From: Neoceratodus forsteri
Taxonomy: Eukaryota > Chordata > Ceratodontiformes > Ceratodontidae
Assembly: GCA_016271365.2 (NCBI GenBank)
Contig: CM057458.1
Span: 204,758,501-204,822,500 of the forward strand
Reading direction: 5' to 3'
Length of the DNA: 64,000 nucleotides
Every line of letters starts with the position of its first letter. Position 1 is the stretch's first letter. Made by a program: the position numbers and the translations under genes. Shown one piece after another: positions 11,510 through 22,144 of this stretch. The notes under the pieces are model-generated. The model saw only the letters and a list, made by a program, of their open reading frames with translations, ran no database searches and had not been told where the DNA came from.

Positions 11510-12265
11510 ACGCCCTGCAGCAAAAGTGTGAAGGCAAAAATGGAAAGGGACCTGGGGGTAGTCATATCAGACGACCTAAAGGTGGGTCAGCAACGTAAGA
11601 AGGCAGTAAGGAGGGCGGGGGGATACTGGGATGCATGGAGAGAGGCATCACTAGTAGAAAACAAGAAGTTGTTGGCTCTCTGTACAGACAGTTGGTAAGA
11701 CCACATTTGAGTACTGTGTACAGTTCTGGAGATTCCATCTCTGCAAAGACATAGACAGGGTAGAGGCTGTCCAGAGGAGGGCAACCAAAATGATGCAGAG
11801 TCTGCATCAGAAGGCATATGAAGAAAGACTAAAGGAACTAAAGATGTACAGCCTTGAGGAAAGGAGGGAGAGGGGGGACATGATAGAAACTTTCAAATAC
11901 CTCAAGGGAAACAACAAAGTCCAAGAGGGTGGCATCTTTCAGAAAAAGAGATGTGCAAAAACAAGGGGGCACCATTTGAAGATAGAGGAGGGACGGCTCA
12001 GAGGTAATGTGAGCAAGTATTTCTTCACAGAGAGGGTTGTGGATACATGGAACAGCCTTCCTGAGGAGGTCGTAGAGTCAAAAACAGTGGGGGAATTCAA
12101 GAATGCATAGGACAGACATAAGGCAATTCTAGTGGGGGGTAGGAGGAAGTAGGCTGTTGGTTAACTAGGATCTGTTGCTTATCCATTAGGTAGGGAAATG
12201 GGCAGACTAGGTGGGCTAAGCGGTCCTTATCTGCAGTCAAATTCTATGTTTCTATGTTTCTATTG
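11510..12265 (+). mobile_element. CR1 LINE 3' fragment
   Basis: Plus-strand CR1 fragment with only the C-terminal domain and 3'UTR. It starts near MERDLGVVISDDLKV and runs through several frames. The segment 11790-12110 is open: KAYEERLKELKMYSLEERRE, GDMIETFKYLKGNNKVQ, RGNVSKYFFTERVVDTWNSL. It ends with the CR1 3'UTR and the direct octamer-type tail 'ttctatgtttctatgtttct' near 12241-12262, which is diagnostic for CR1. Strongly 5'-truncated. Confidence 0.85.
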
Positions 12266-12376
12266 GTCATTTGAACAATAGCATAAAGAGCATAGGAAGT
12301 CATAACTGTAGACAGAATAGTGTAAAAAAGCCCCTTATTACAAACAAAATGCTTCTATAATACAAACAAAAATATT

Positions 12377-13249
12377 GGGCCCTATGCATGATCCAGGCAG
12401 AGTGGCTATATGCACATATCTGGGGTGCATAGCCACTCCGCACCCACTGAGCCTTGTACCAGATGCACCAAAGGAGGGCATGCAGGACCATCGCACCCAA
12501 TCCTCCCGGTCCGCGGACTGCACCACGCTGGGGTGGGCTGGGGGCATGCCAGCACTATGTGCCATGCACAAAGGCATGCTGTGCTGGCCGTGGGTGTGCA
12601 GAGGGGCATAGGGTATGCAAGGGAAAACCGTGCCACAAGCCCACTATGCACCCCAACCATACACAACATCCCCCTTGCGGTATGTCTAGAGGCACCCCCA
12701 ACCCCTGCACAGCATCCCCAACCATGGTGCAGGCAGGCACCACCTGAGCCATCCTTGTGGACCCCCCAATTGGATCCTGTACAGCTCCCTCCTCACCAAC
12801 ACCTGGCAGCCCAGTGCTCTGTGTCCTGCAGTTCCTGTGGAGGACTATGCACCCCTTCCCCGAGCCTGTAGCACAACTTTCCCACCACTCCCGCAGACCC
12901 CAGTCATGCATGGCAGTGCCATAGGGATGACTGGTGGCACTGCCCTCCTCTCACCCCCTTTACAGCCAGCTGTCGGACATCCACAAGGCAGGGCATGCTG
13001 CCAACATGCATCTCACCGCATAGGGAATCCACTGAGCTGCCTGGTCCAGGCATCCGATTGGATGACAGGCTAGAACCACAACTCTGTCCCCAGCTGCACT
13101 GCAGAGTCCTACACACTGGGGCCAGAGCCATGGACAGGTGGCCGGTGGTCATGAATGCCACTAGTGCGCACCTGTCTGCAGGTGCATAGCTCCGCGGATG
13201 GGTAACGTGCCTCGGGCTTGTATTATCCACACATTAGCACACAGGGCCC
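12377..13249. other. GC-rich block of unknown origin
   Basis: A visibly GC-rich, CpG-containing island between AT-rich flanks. Both ends carry GGGCCC followed or preceded by a similar short phrase (left 'gggccctatg', right 'cacagggccc'), which might be very short inverted termini. I see no matching target duplication. A near-perfect hairpin ('gagtggctatatgcac' against 'gtgcatagccactc') lies at about 12399-12437. Long frames are open on both strands, as expected from base composition, and none has a recognisable motif. It could be a non-autonomous DNA transposon or a GC-rich satellite remnant. Confidence 0.3.
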
Positions 13250-14085
13250 AGTGCGAATAGTGCTTCAAGTAGCACTATCCATTTCCCGTTCAGCAGTCGA
13301 CGGACCACCTTGCATTGAAAGTGAAAGGGCTTTACAGCAAAGGCAGTCATTCATAGCATTTCTGCAGAGTTTTCACTTTCTAACTTTCCCTTTTGCCGAA
13401 CCCTCAGTAAAAGCTGTTCTAGTAGTAGGAGTTATAAGTTACTGCCATACATGTACTGTTCTCCCATCATTACATATGCATTCTTAGGCAGAACTGGGCC
13501 CTGTCTTCATTTTGTAAAAAATACCCACATGAGTTACAGAGTGTACATTTAATATAAATCACTAAAACAGGTCTGTATCTTCTCTTGTACTAAATGGCGC
13601 CTAGCACATTAGTAGTCAAGCCAGATATAACCTTTTAACTTTAGTACTGCTTCTACTGTTCAAAAAAAGTGGCAGGTTTCACATTGACTCCTTTAACAGT
13701 GAGCTTGTTCCCTCCACCCCTTTCTTCTTTTCCACATGACTATTACTCACTGCTCAACTCTGACCTTAAACACATTTAACAACAGAATTTAATAGAGCAC
13801 CTACCCCACAGCAGTCAACTCTCACTACTGTCACAACTGTAAAAACATACTCTCATCCTAGCTCTCTCAAACTCCCACTCCTCCCCTTGACTACTTTCCT
13901 GCTTCTCTGTTAGCTCTAGTCTCCTATACCACTGTTGTTACTTTATTTTTTTAGCACTCTTTCCTGTCAGTGTTGATATGATTCATGACTGCTTGCTCTG
14001 CAGTATTGTCTTTCATTCATAATATGTTTGCTATTTTCATATTTTATATGGTACTATTAAGTTTTTTATTCACTTGCAAACTTTG
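13250..14085. other. No recognisable gene
   Basis: Mixed-composition sequence with no long open frame and no repeat matched elsewhere in the window. Confidence 0.4.
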
Positions 14086-14089
14086 TTAT

Positions 14090-14192
14090 CTCCTCTCCGA
14101 CCCTTTCACCCAGGTCGCACCTGGAAATGAGACTCAGCTCAGTGTGCCTTTCCCAGTTATCAAATTTTAAATAAATAAATAAATAAATGAAA
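14090..14192 (+). mobile_element. LINE 3'-end fragment with AAAT-repeat tail
   Basis: The phrase 'gagactcagctcagtgtgcc' followed closely by '(aaat)n' (14166-14188) looks like the 3' end of an L2-like LINE. The LINEs at 35830-38630 and 52992-56756 also end in AAATAAAT-type repeats. Only the 3'UTR would be present. Confidence 0.35.
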
Positions 14193-14638
14193 ACTGTACC
14201 AGTCTTTATTACCCGAAAGTAGGCTAAACTTTAACAGGAATTCCAGTTGCTGACAGATGACTCTTCATCTTGAATATCAACATCTCCTCCACTAGGTCAC
14301 CGATCCTTGGCTGCCTGCAGGCCAATGAATGATCATCAGGGACCGCTGCTTCCACACTGCCTTTTCATCGCCACTCCTGCTCCACCTTCACAGGTCCGGG
14401 ACTTCTAACTAAATGACTTTATGCATGCATGTAATGTAAACAGAGACCAGTCAATCACAAAGTGGTACATCCCACCACACCAATCACAACACTTGCCCAT
14501 TCATGCCACTTCTGCCAATAATATCCTACACACTCTAACACCTTGTCTAATCACACAAACACAGATTCACACACTAAGGAGCACTACACAATTCAAATAA
14601 CTGGTATACTATTAATTGACAAAATCCTATATAAAAAA
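14193..14638. other. No recognisable gene
   Basis: No open frame of note and no repeat structure that I can support. Confidence 0.4.
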
Positions 14639-14639
14639 T

Positions 14640-14765
14640 AAAAATACATAAACATATGAACATACAAACAAGCCAGCAGAAGAAGGCATTTGGTCTATCA
14701 AGTCTGCTTGTATTGCAGAGTCCACAGCTTGAGCTAATGACCCTGCCCTCGCTCCCCACTCCTCA
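14640..14765 (-). mobile_element. Short CR1 3'UTR fragment
   Basis: The phrase 'catttggtctatcaagtctgc', preceded by 'gaacatacaaacaagccagcag', matches the layout of the CR1 3' ends at 27267-27330 and 42972-43030 ('...aaggcccatccagtctgccc'). It is a short, diverged minus-strand 3' end with no coding part. Confidence 0.4.
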
Positions 14766-15013
14766 AACAGTAACACATTAAAATATTTCTAAATATCATG
14801 ATATATTAAAACACACACACTGTATATATTGAAAATGGCATAGATGGGTTTCAAATAACCCATTTATTTGTATTTGTATTTGTGGCAGAAAGAACTCAGA
14901 ATACTTGAGTTTATTCAGCAACTCACTCAAATAATGTGTTATTTGAAATACATTTATGCCATATCCTCTATATACCATATCACCTATACACACTATCACA
15001 CACCACACAAAAA

Positions 15014-15273
15014 AGGAGGAAGGAAAACTGTCACTACTCACCGTGCAGAAATCACACTGGACACAAAAGCTGCAGTTGCTTTTAGTTTATTGCCCAAACG
15101 ATTCACAGCAATCCAAAACACATTACAAGCACAGTGGGAGGTATGTACAAATATGCCTGTAATGTGTTTTGGATTGCTGTGTACCCTGCTTGTAGTAATA
15201 AACTAGGAGAACCTGTTTTTGTGTCCAGTGTGATTCTTGTAGGGTAAGTAACACCAGTTTTCCTTCCTTCTCT
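15014..15273. mobile_element. Foldback MITE 2
   Basis: The left arm begins 'aggaaggaaaactg' and continues with 'atcacactggacacaaaa', 'tagtttatt' and 'cagcaatccaaaacacatta'. The right arm is its inverted counterpart, ending 'cagttttccttcct'. The arms span about 120 bases each around a short centre near 15140. No coding capacity. Confidence 0.7.
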
Positions 15274-15299
15274 GTTGTTTTTTTCTGGCAATTCCCCTT

Positions 15300-15960
15300 C
15301 ACTCTTGTAGTGGCCTATACTGCTGTCCACCCAAAGAAAGGCTACATCCAAACAAAAAAACACACACACTACAATCAATCATTAGCTACCATACAGTACA
15401 TATCAGCACATATACTCCTTAACCTACAAATCCATAAATGTACCCCAAGCACCCCACCTACCACACAAAACACCCCCAAAATATGCCACCACCCCACATC
15501 CATAATCAAAATACAATAACCCACCCAGAAACCTCACTATCAATGCATCACAATCCCTATGTTAATCTTCAAACCTGACCCCTCTAACACTAAAACCACT
15601 CCACCTTCACCATCACCTCAAAAGTCAGACTGCACTCCCACAGAAATGAAAACTAATCTGCAACACCCAAAGCATCATATCACATACAACAAGACACATC
15701 ATGTGACACCGCATTGAAACACCCATACTCAGCACCCCTAATTACAAATACGGTACAAATACAGCACCTCCAACACACCACCGACCACAATAACTACCCA
15801 AATACAAAACCCTCAGAATACAAAACACATTTACTATTATATATCACTCTCTGTCCTGCAAGAAACCATTATTTGACAAAACAGAAAAGAAGAAATGCGA
15901 CAATCAGTGATTTAGACTCAGATTATATCCTACATATTTATCATCAGCTGCCATATATAT
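15300..15960. other. Strongly G-poor, A/C-rich stretch, no gene
   Basis: From about 15350 to 15830 the plus strand is nearly free of G and rich in CACC, ACAC and CCCAA words. No coding motif is present. It directly precedes the left end of the Harbinger transposon. Confidence 0.6.
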
Positions 15961-15967
15961 ACACAAT

Positions 15968-15983
15968 GGCCCGGATATTCAAA
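15968..15983 (+). repeat. Left terminal inverted repeat of Harbinger-1
   Basis: A 16-base terminal repeat, perfect against the right end. Beyond these bases the two ends diverge but keep dense TTGCGC/TGCGCAA and GATATTCA-type words (for example near 15990, 16029 and 16141). These are plausible subterminal binding sites for the transposase or its Myb partners. Confidence 0.9.
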
Positions 15984-16434
15984 AGGGTTGCGCCATGCGC
16001 AACCAAGTCCAAAAATGCGCCATTTTGTGATATTCAGAAGGAGGCAGTTGCGCCACCGAAAACATGCTGAGCAACAGCGCAATGAAAATGAAGGCATGAG
16101 CAACCGAAGGGGGTGGATCCATGCATAAAGAGTGCAATGCGATATTCAAAGACTTGCGCGGTGCGCAATAGCGGCACAGCCGGAAATTGTGCACTAGCGG
16201 AAATGAGCCAAAATAAAAAGGCTCAAGGAAGCAGCGCAAGAAAGCTACAAGGCTGCCAAGTGGGGGAGAGAGAGAGAGCACAGACAGACAGACAACAGAC
16301 AGGCTAGGGCAGGCAAGGAAAGTGGGCCATAGACTGTAGAGACCAGCGGGGGGTGCCCGGTGCAGTGGAAGTAGTAGTGAGGACAGCGGGGGTAACACAG
16401 CAACAGCAGCCAGGGGGGGTCAGAAGCCAGGGAG

Positions 16435-17622
16435 ATGGACAGTGCCAGCTTCCACATGGAAGCTGTAATGAGGGGGGTGAGAATGCATGCTACAGGGGGA
16501 CGTGGCCGTGGAAGGACCCGTCGGCAGTATGCCTCCAACAGGCAGTACCGTGCCTGCATCAGCTTTGAGCTGTACACAGATGTAGAGATCGTGGGCCGGT
16601 ACCACCTGAACAGGGCAATACTGAGACAGCTCTGTGAGCTGTGCAGTGATGTGATGCAGGCACCCTCATGACAGAGTGACGCTCTGTTGGTGGAGACCAA
16701 GGTGACAGCCTGCATGTGCCTGCTCACCACGGGCACCTTCCAGAGGCTGACAGGGGACACCACAGGCATCACACAGTCGGCCACGTCATGCATCCTCACC
16801 CAATTCCTCAGCACACTGCTGCCACATGCTGCGGAGTACATCCATTTCCCCAGCACCGCGGCAGAGCGTACAGCAAACATGCAGGAGTTCCACAGGGTAG
16901 CACGTATGCCTGGCATGCTAGGGGCCATAGACTGCACCCATGTGGCCATTTGCATGCCACCTGGCCCCCGATGGGCTCGCATATAGGAACAGAAAGGGCT
17001 TCTCCAGTGTCAACTGCCAGGTGGTGTGTGATGCCACTGGGCGCATAATCAATGTCTGTGCCACACACCCTGGCGGAGCACGTGATGCCTTCATATGGTA
17101 TCAGTCCACACTGTGCCATCGATTCGAGAGTGGGGACATCCCCATAGGACATCCAGTGGGTGAGTACACATGTATGGAATGCAAACATGGGGCAAAGGGT
17201 GGGAATGCCACAGGTACCATGGTAGTGGCACACAGGGATATGGGCAATATGGACCTGAACATGAGACTGATCTCCACTATCTCCACACAGGTGACAGCAG
17301 ATACCCACTCCATCCCTGGCTGCTCACACCATACCAGTGCCCCATGACCCCATCGCAGCAACGCTATAATGAGGCACATGTTTCCACACGCAACATCATA
17401 GAGTGGGTGTTTGGAATGCTCAAGGCACGCTTCCGATGCCTAGACACCTCCGGCGGTGCCCTACAGTACAGCCCCCAAAAGGCCTGTGGGATATTCCTGG
17501 CCTGTTACATCCTGCACAACATGGCCAAAGACCATGGGATAGCCGTACAGGTTGAAGAGGGGGACAGCGATGGGGACGCCAGTGGCGCCAGTGTTGATGG
17601 TGATGAGCAGCCCCACCTATGA
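16435..17622 (+). pseudogene. HARBI1-type PIF/Harbinger transposase, nearly intact
   Basis: DDE transposase in two exons. Exon 1 (16435-17159) starts at an ATG in a basic region (GGRGRGRTRRQ), then has the family N-terminal helices (YTDVEIVGRYHLNR; TGTFQRLTGDTTGITQS) and GAIDCTHV, whose Asp (16930-16932) is the first catalytic residue. It continues with YRNRKGFSSVNCQVVCDATG. Exon 2 (17291-17622) has GDSRYPLHPWLLTPY (Asp 17293-17295) and NIIEWVFGMLKARFRCL. This Glu (17401-17403) lies exactly 35 residues after the Asp of GDS. Intron 17160-17290 has GTGAGT...CACAG ends and is phase 1. Two lesions: an in-frame TGA at 16669-16671, and a one-base frameshift at the C-run 16965-16969. The enzyme would cut and rejoin the element ends. 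Confidence 0.9.
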
Positions 17623-18167
17623 CGGCGGGACCCCCGACTGATCTGGCAGGCCCAGCTGCACCAGGACACCATCACAGAGGAGCACCATGCAGAACACAGG
17701 TAAGTCAAGGGGACATGTGCAACCAACACTGTCCATGCGCAAACCACAGGCACACAGGAGAACACACCAGGGGTGCATGACGGTCAGGGGAGTGGAAGGG
17801 TCCAGGCATACAAACACACCATCAGGGAGGGGTGAGCACTCATATGGACACACACACACCAGGTACAGAGCGTACATGGGCAGATGCACAGCACAGCAGA
17901 ACCAACATTGCTAACACACAGCACCACTGACCACCTCCACCACCTGTACTGTCCAAGTACGTGTGTCAGATGTTGGGCACCCTTGCACCTTGGTGTACAG
18001 TACAATGCAGGCATCATCATGCACACACATCTGTGGACAGCAGTTGGGAGGGTGTGCAGGTGGTCCGTGTGTCGGCGTGGTGAGCAGAGCACCCAGCAGT
18101 GCACTGCCCACCATGACACACATTGCACACATGGCAGCACCAGACAGGGCCCGCACTGAGAGACAGC
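17623..18167. other. Convergent 3' spacer between transposase and Myb-1
   Basis: Non-coding gap where the plus-strand transposase and minus-strand Myb-1 gene end tail to tail. It is rich in CACA/TGTG words. No conserved frame is seen on either strand. Confidence 0.6.
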
Positions 18168-19861
18168 TCAGTCATGTAACACTGTCCCATGGCCACCGCA
18201 GATGCATGGGCGGCCCCGCCGTGACCCAACAGCACTGGCAGGCTGAGCAGGGGTCACATGGGGTGGCCCCATTGCACCACCAGGGGTCCCACTCTTGAGC
18301 AGCGACCGCCTTGCCCTTTGAGGGGTCTGCAGCATGCCGAACAAACCTGCACCAGGGTGCTCGGGATAGCCACAGCAGAACCCGCGTCGACAGGCCTGGT
18401 GTCGCACCGGCGCCGGGAGCGAGAGTGGAGAGTGAACTGTGTGGGTGTGCGGTACAGGGCACCTGACTGTGCCCAATGCATCCACAACAGAGACCACTGC
18501 CTGGGTCAGCCTGTCAATGGCGGCGGTCACATCCGTCCGCATACGAACCAGCTCTGCATGGTCCAGAGCACACTCCCTGCTGTGCTGCTCCACAGCCACA
18601 GACAGTGCCTCCGCGGACATTGCAACCCACCTCTGCAGCTGTACTGATTCCCGCAGCAGGTGGGTGTGCTCATCCAATGGGTACTGTGCCCCAACGGCAT
18701 CCTGTCCCCCAGGGTGTGGAAGGTCCTGATGCACAACACCCCTTGAGGGTGGGTGCTGTTCACCAGGGCCAGGAATGGGCAGATCAAAGGGCGGCGGACA
18801 TGTGCCACCGCTTGACACTGTACCCCCAGACCTGGTGGGTGACTGCTGCTGCTGCCCCACCAACTGCTGTGCCCCAGGGTCCACTCGTTCCACCGCTGTG
18901 CTAGCAGCAGTGCCAGACACCTGCACAGCCACCGGTGCTGCCCCATCCGTGCTGACAGGCACAGCCTGGGACTGTGCCAGCATGCTGGTACACAAGTTGG
19001 AACCAGAAAGGCCCAGGGGCACGTGCTGGCCTGCTGTGTGTCCGTCATGGGACACACACCTATCACTGCCCATTGCAGTCCTTGCATCATCAATGGTGCA
19101 GGTATGTGCTACAGCCACAGTCACAGCGTGCTGGCATGCTTGCATGCCAGACTGCTGAGACACAGGCTGTGCACCCCCCGCACCTGAATCACTGACACCA
19201 GAGTTGGCGGCCCAGCATGCATGCTGCTGCAGTGCCTACTGGCTGGTGATAGAGGTGGATGGACCCTCTTCCATGTCCAGCAGGTCATCATCACTGCCTG
19301 GACCCACCACCACCATCTCCTGAAGATGAACAGGATCTGTAACAGAAAGAGAGTACATGTGAGTGCATGTGAACAACCTTCCCCCCAACCCCCCCCAACA
19401 CCACCACCATGTCATACCGTGCAGTGATGGGCTTCCACCTGTCTGGAATCCACCTCCTGGTACATCCCTCAATAGCGCTCTGCTGCATTGATGCAACCAG
19501 TGTCTCCTCAGCTGGGGTCAGCTCCAACACCACTGGCGGGCCCCCACCAGTGCCAGCATGTGCCGCCCTGAAGGCTGCCACCTTCTCCTTCAACCTCCTG
19601 CGGTCTGTCCCCATCTTCTTCTTGCATTCCTGCACGGAGCGCTGGTGGCTTCCGTGCAGGTTCATGGCCCGAGCTACCCCTCCCATGCAGCCGCACGGGA
19701 CTGAGGGTGCCCCTCCGTCCACTCAGTACTGGCTCCTCATCCAGGTAGGCCTGGAAGGGGCCTCTGTCTCTGCTGGGGTAAGTTGGGCCTCCTCGCCCAC
19801 CGTCCTCACCCTTACCTTGGCTCTGCTCGGTCATGGCGATCTGTATGGGGAAAGTGGACAC
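18168..19861 (-). pseudogene. Harbinger-1 Myb/SANT-like accessory gene (Myb-1)
   Basis: Minus-strand gene read from high to low coordinates. Exon 1, upstream of 19418, carries the end of a Myb/SANT-like fold (SVQECKKKMGTDRRRLKEKVA), then TGGGPPVVLELTPAEE, a layout typical of Harbinger-associated Myb-like proteins. A good intron lies at 19417-19337: donor ACG|GTATG and acceptor 'tttctgttacag'. Exon 2 continues into an acidic run, GSDDDLLDMEEGPSTSITSQ, then a TAG at 19238-19236. The same frame then stays open to 18168, through a Gln/Pro-rich linker and a helix (SVQLQRWVAMSAEALSVAVE). The upstream part of the Myb fold (19723-19861) is in another frame, so exon 1 has a frameshift. Such partners are known to bind the transposase and carry it to DNA. 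Confidence 0.7.
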
Positions 19862-20267
19862 CTGTCACTGTGCATTCTACAGCATTTTCCCATGACCATT
19901 GTCCAGAACATCACACAGCATGCAACTCACCTCTCACCTGCAGTAACGAATCTGGCCAGCGTAGCCCATGTCGCAATTTATAGCGCAATGCATGCAAATT
20001 AGGAGTGGAGCAACTATAATGAGCAAATCGCCCACTGTGCCTTTGAATGGCTGATCAGATGATTTGCATGTGTCGGCTGAATATCGCGAATTTGCGCTTT
20101 TTGTCTGATTAGTCGGCTGAGCCAATGGCGCAGATCTGTGACTGTGTGGTACACTGCATTGCGCATGCCCAGATAGCTTACGCAGGCGTCTGCCGCGCTG
20201 CTGACATGCTGTGCATGATCGGCAATTCAGGCCATGGCCACCATTGTGCCAGTGGCGCTACAGCACT

Positions 20268-22144
20268 GGGCACTTTCTAAAAGTAGCATTGCACGCCTTA
20301 GCTGCCCCCCTCACTCACCTTTTCAATCTGTCCCTAACCACTGGTTCTATCCCCTCAATTTGGAAGACAGCTCAAGTGTTTCCACTACTTAAGGCAGGTG
20401 ATCCCATGGACCTCAACAACTATAGGCCCATTTCCATCTTACCAGTACTGTCCAAAATGCTTGAAAAGTTAGTAAACTTTCAGTTAAGTGCCTACCTTGA
20501 TACCAATAATCTCCTTAACCCTGCTCAATCTGGGTTTAGATATATGCACAGCACCATCTCTGCCTTAGCAAAAGTTACAAATGACTGGCAGACTGCCTTA
20601 GACAAAAAGAATAATACCTGTGCTGTGTTCCTGGATCTAAGCAAAGCCTTTGACACTGTGGACCATGAACTACTAATCTCCTCTCTGAACTCCATAGGCC
20701 TTGACTCACTCTCTCTTAAATAGTTCAGATGCTATCTTTCGGAAGAATACAACTGGTAAAAATGAAGGTGACCTATCTACCTCTAAACCACTCCTAAGAG
20801 GTGTACCGCAGGTTCCATCCTGGGCCCCATCCTCTTGCCATTTACATCAACAATATTGACTCAATCTCTCACAATCTAATATCCACCTCTTTGCAGATGA
20901 TACTGTACTATATGTCAGTAATCCCTCACCATCAAAAGCCTGTGGGCTTTTACAGTCTGAGTTCTCCCTCCTACAGCACAACTTACTAGAAAAGAAATTA
21001 CTACTAAATGCCAAGAAAACAAAAGCTATGTTCTTTGCCACCAAGAGCTGCTCTTCCACTGTCTCATCATTCACCCTCCCACAATTATCTACCATCCTTG
21101 GTGAAAATCTGGAATATGTGGACAAATTCAAATATCTTGGAGTCTGGATTGACAACAAACTTGACTATACTAGCCACATTGAAGAGCTCCTGAAAAAGCT
21201 TAGACAAAGGCTTGGCCTATTTTATAGGATAAAACACTACCTGACCAGGGACTCCAAACAAAGGCTAATCCTGGCATCATTCCTATCCCTCATTGACTAC
21301 GCTGACTTCCTTTATGGTCACTGTTCCCTCTCCCATTTAAATAAATTAGATACCTTGTATCATAGAGCTATTAGATTCATCACAGATCTTCCCTCCAGCA
21401 CCCATCATTGCTCTCTTTACAATGCAGTCAGTTGGACATCCCTACAACATAGAAGAAACAAAAATGCTGCTGTCTGGATCTACAAAGCTCTGACAAACAA
21501 ACTCCTTCCTACATCTCAGATTGTTTCAACCGGATCACATCCAGGCCTTACACCCTAAGGATCAATAAACTCATCATGCTGAAGACTCCTATCACCTGCA
21601 CTCGGTATGGAAGGGCTGCAATCAGCTATTCCCTAGCACTTATCTGGAATTCTCTTCAAAAGACCTTGAAATTGGATACCCTCATTCCTTTAACATCCTT
21701 CAAAAAACTGTACACTAGTCTATTCCCAGAATCATGCAGTTGCTTCCATAAGGCCTAGTCCTCTTACACCCCCTCCTTCCCCTACCCCTTTTTATACTAC
21801 CCCTTATTTCTTTATTGTTCTTCTAGCTTGTTCTCCAACCTACCTCATACAAAAAATGCCCCCCCAAGTCCCATTACCCTAGTTTTATCCCTACAATACT
21901 GTTTGTTTCTTTCCTTTTAATATGATCTAGGTCCAATGTCATTTTGCCTTGTATATATGTAAATATTTGTATATCTGTCTCATTCATAAATCTTTGTATT
22001 TGTGTTCATTCAGTACCATGTTTTTGTGTAAAATTTGTAACCTTATATTGTTATGACCACTCAGGTCCATCTTGTAAATGAGCTATGCTCAATGATGTTC
22101 GCCTGAATAAATAAAGATTTTGATTGATTGATTGATTGACTATA
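20268..22144 (+). mobile_element. L2/Rex1-like LINE, 5'-truncated, inserted in Harbinger-1
   Basis: Plus-strand LINE that begins inside the reverse transcriptase and ends with a TTGA-repeat tail ('ttgattgattgattgattga', 22118-22138). It is flanked by an imperfect ~15-base direct repeat, 'tggcgctacagcact' (20253-20267) and 'tggcgctgtggcact' (22145-22159). The two copies of this target duplication differ at three positions, so the insertion is not recent. It contains no endonuclease or ORF1. Confidence 0.8.
20300..21758 (+). pseudogene. L2/Rex1-like LINE reverse transcriptase, C-terminal part
   Basis: The RT starts near LTHLFNLSLTTGSIPSIWK. It has AGDPMDLNNYRPISILPVL, NPAQSGFRYMHST and FLDLSKAFDTVDHELL (motif A Asp), then a stop at 20721. 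After frameshifts the catalytic ADD is visible as a plus-one frame near 20895 ('gcagatgatactgta'). The frame 21028-21558 has FKYLGVWIDNKLDYTSHIEEL and the LINE C-terminal segment with RAIRFITDLP. The last piece (21576-21758) has AISYSLALIWNSLQKTLK...SFKKLYT. Multiple stops show it is dead. Confidence 0.8.

Noticed and set aside
16245..16982. 245-codon minus-strand open frame
   Set aside because: It lies antisense to the Harbinger-1 transposase exon 1. The plus strand has the family motifs and splice sites; the minus frame has none and is favoured by GC-rich composition.
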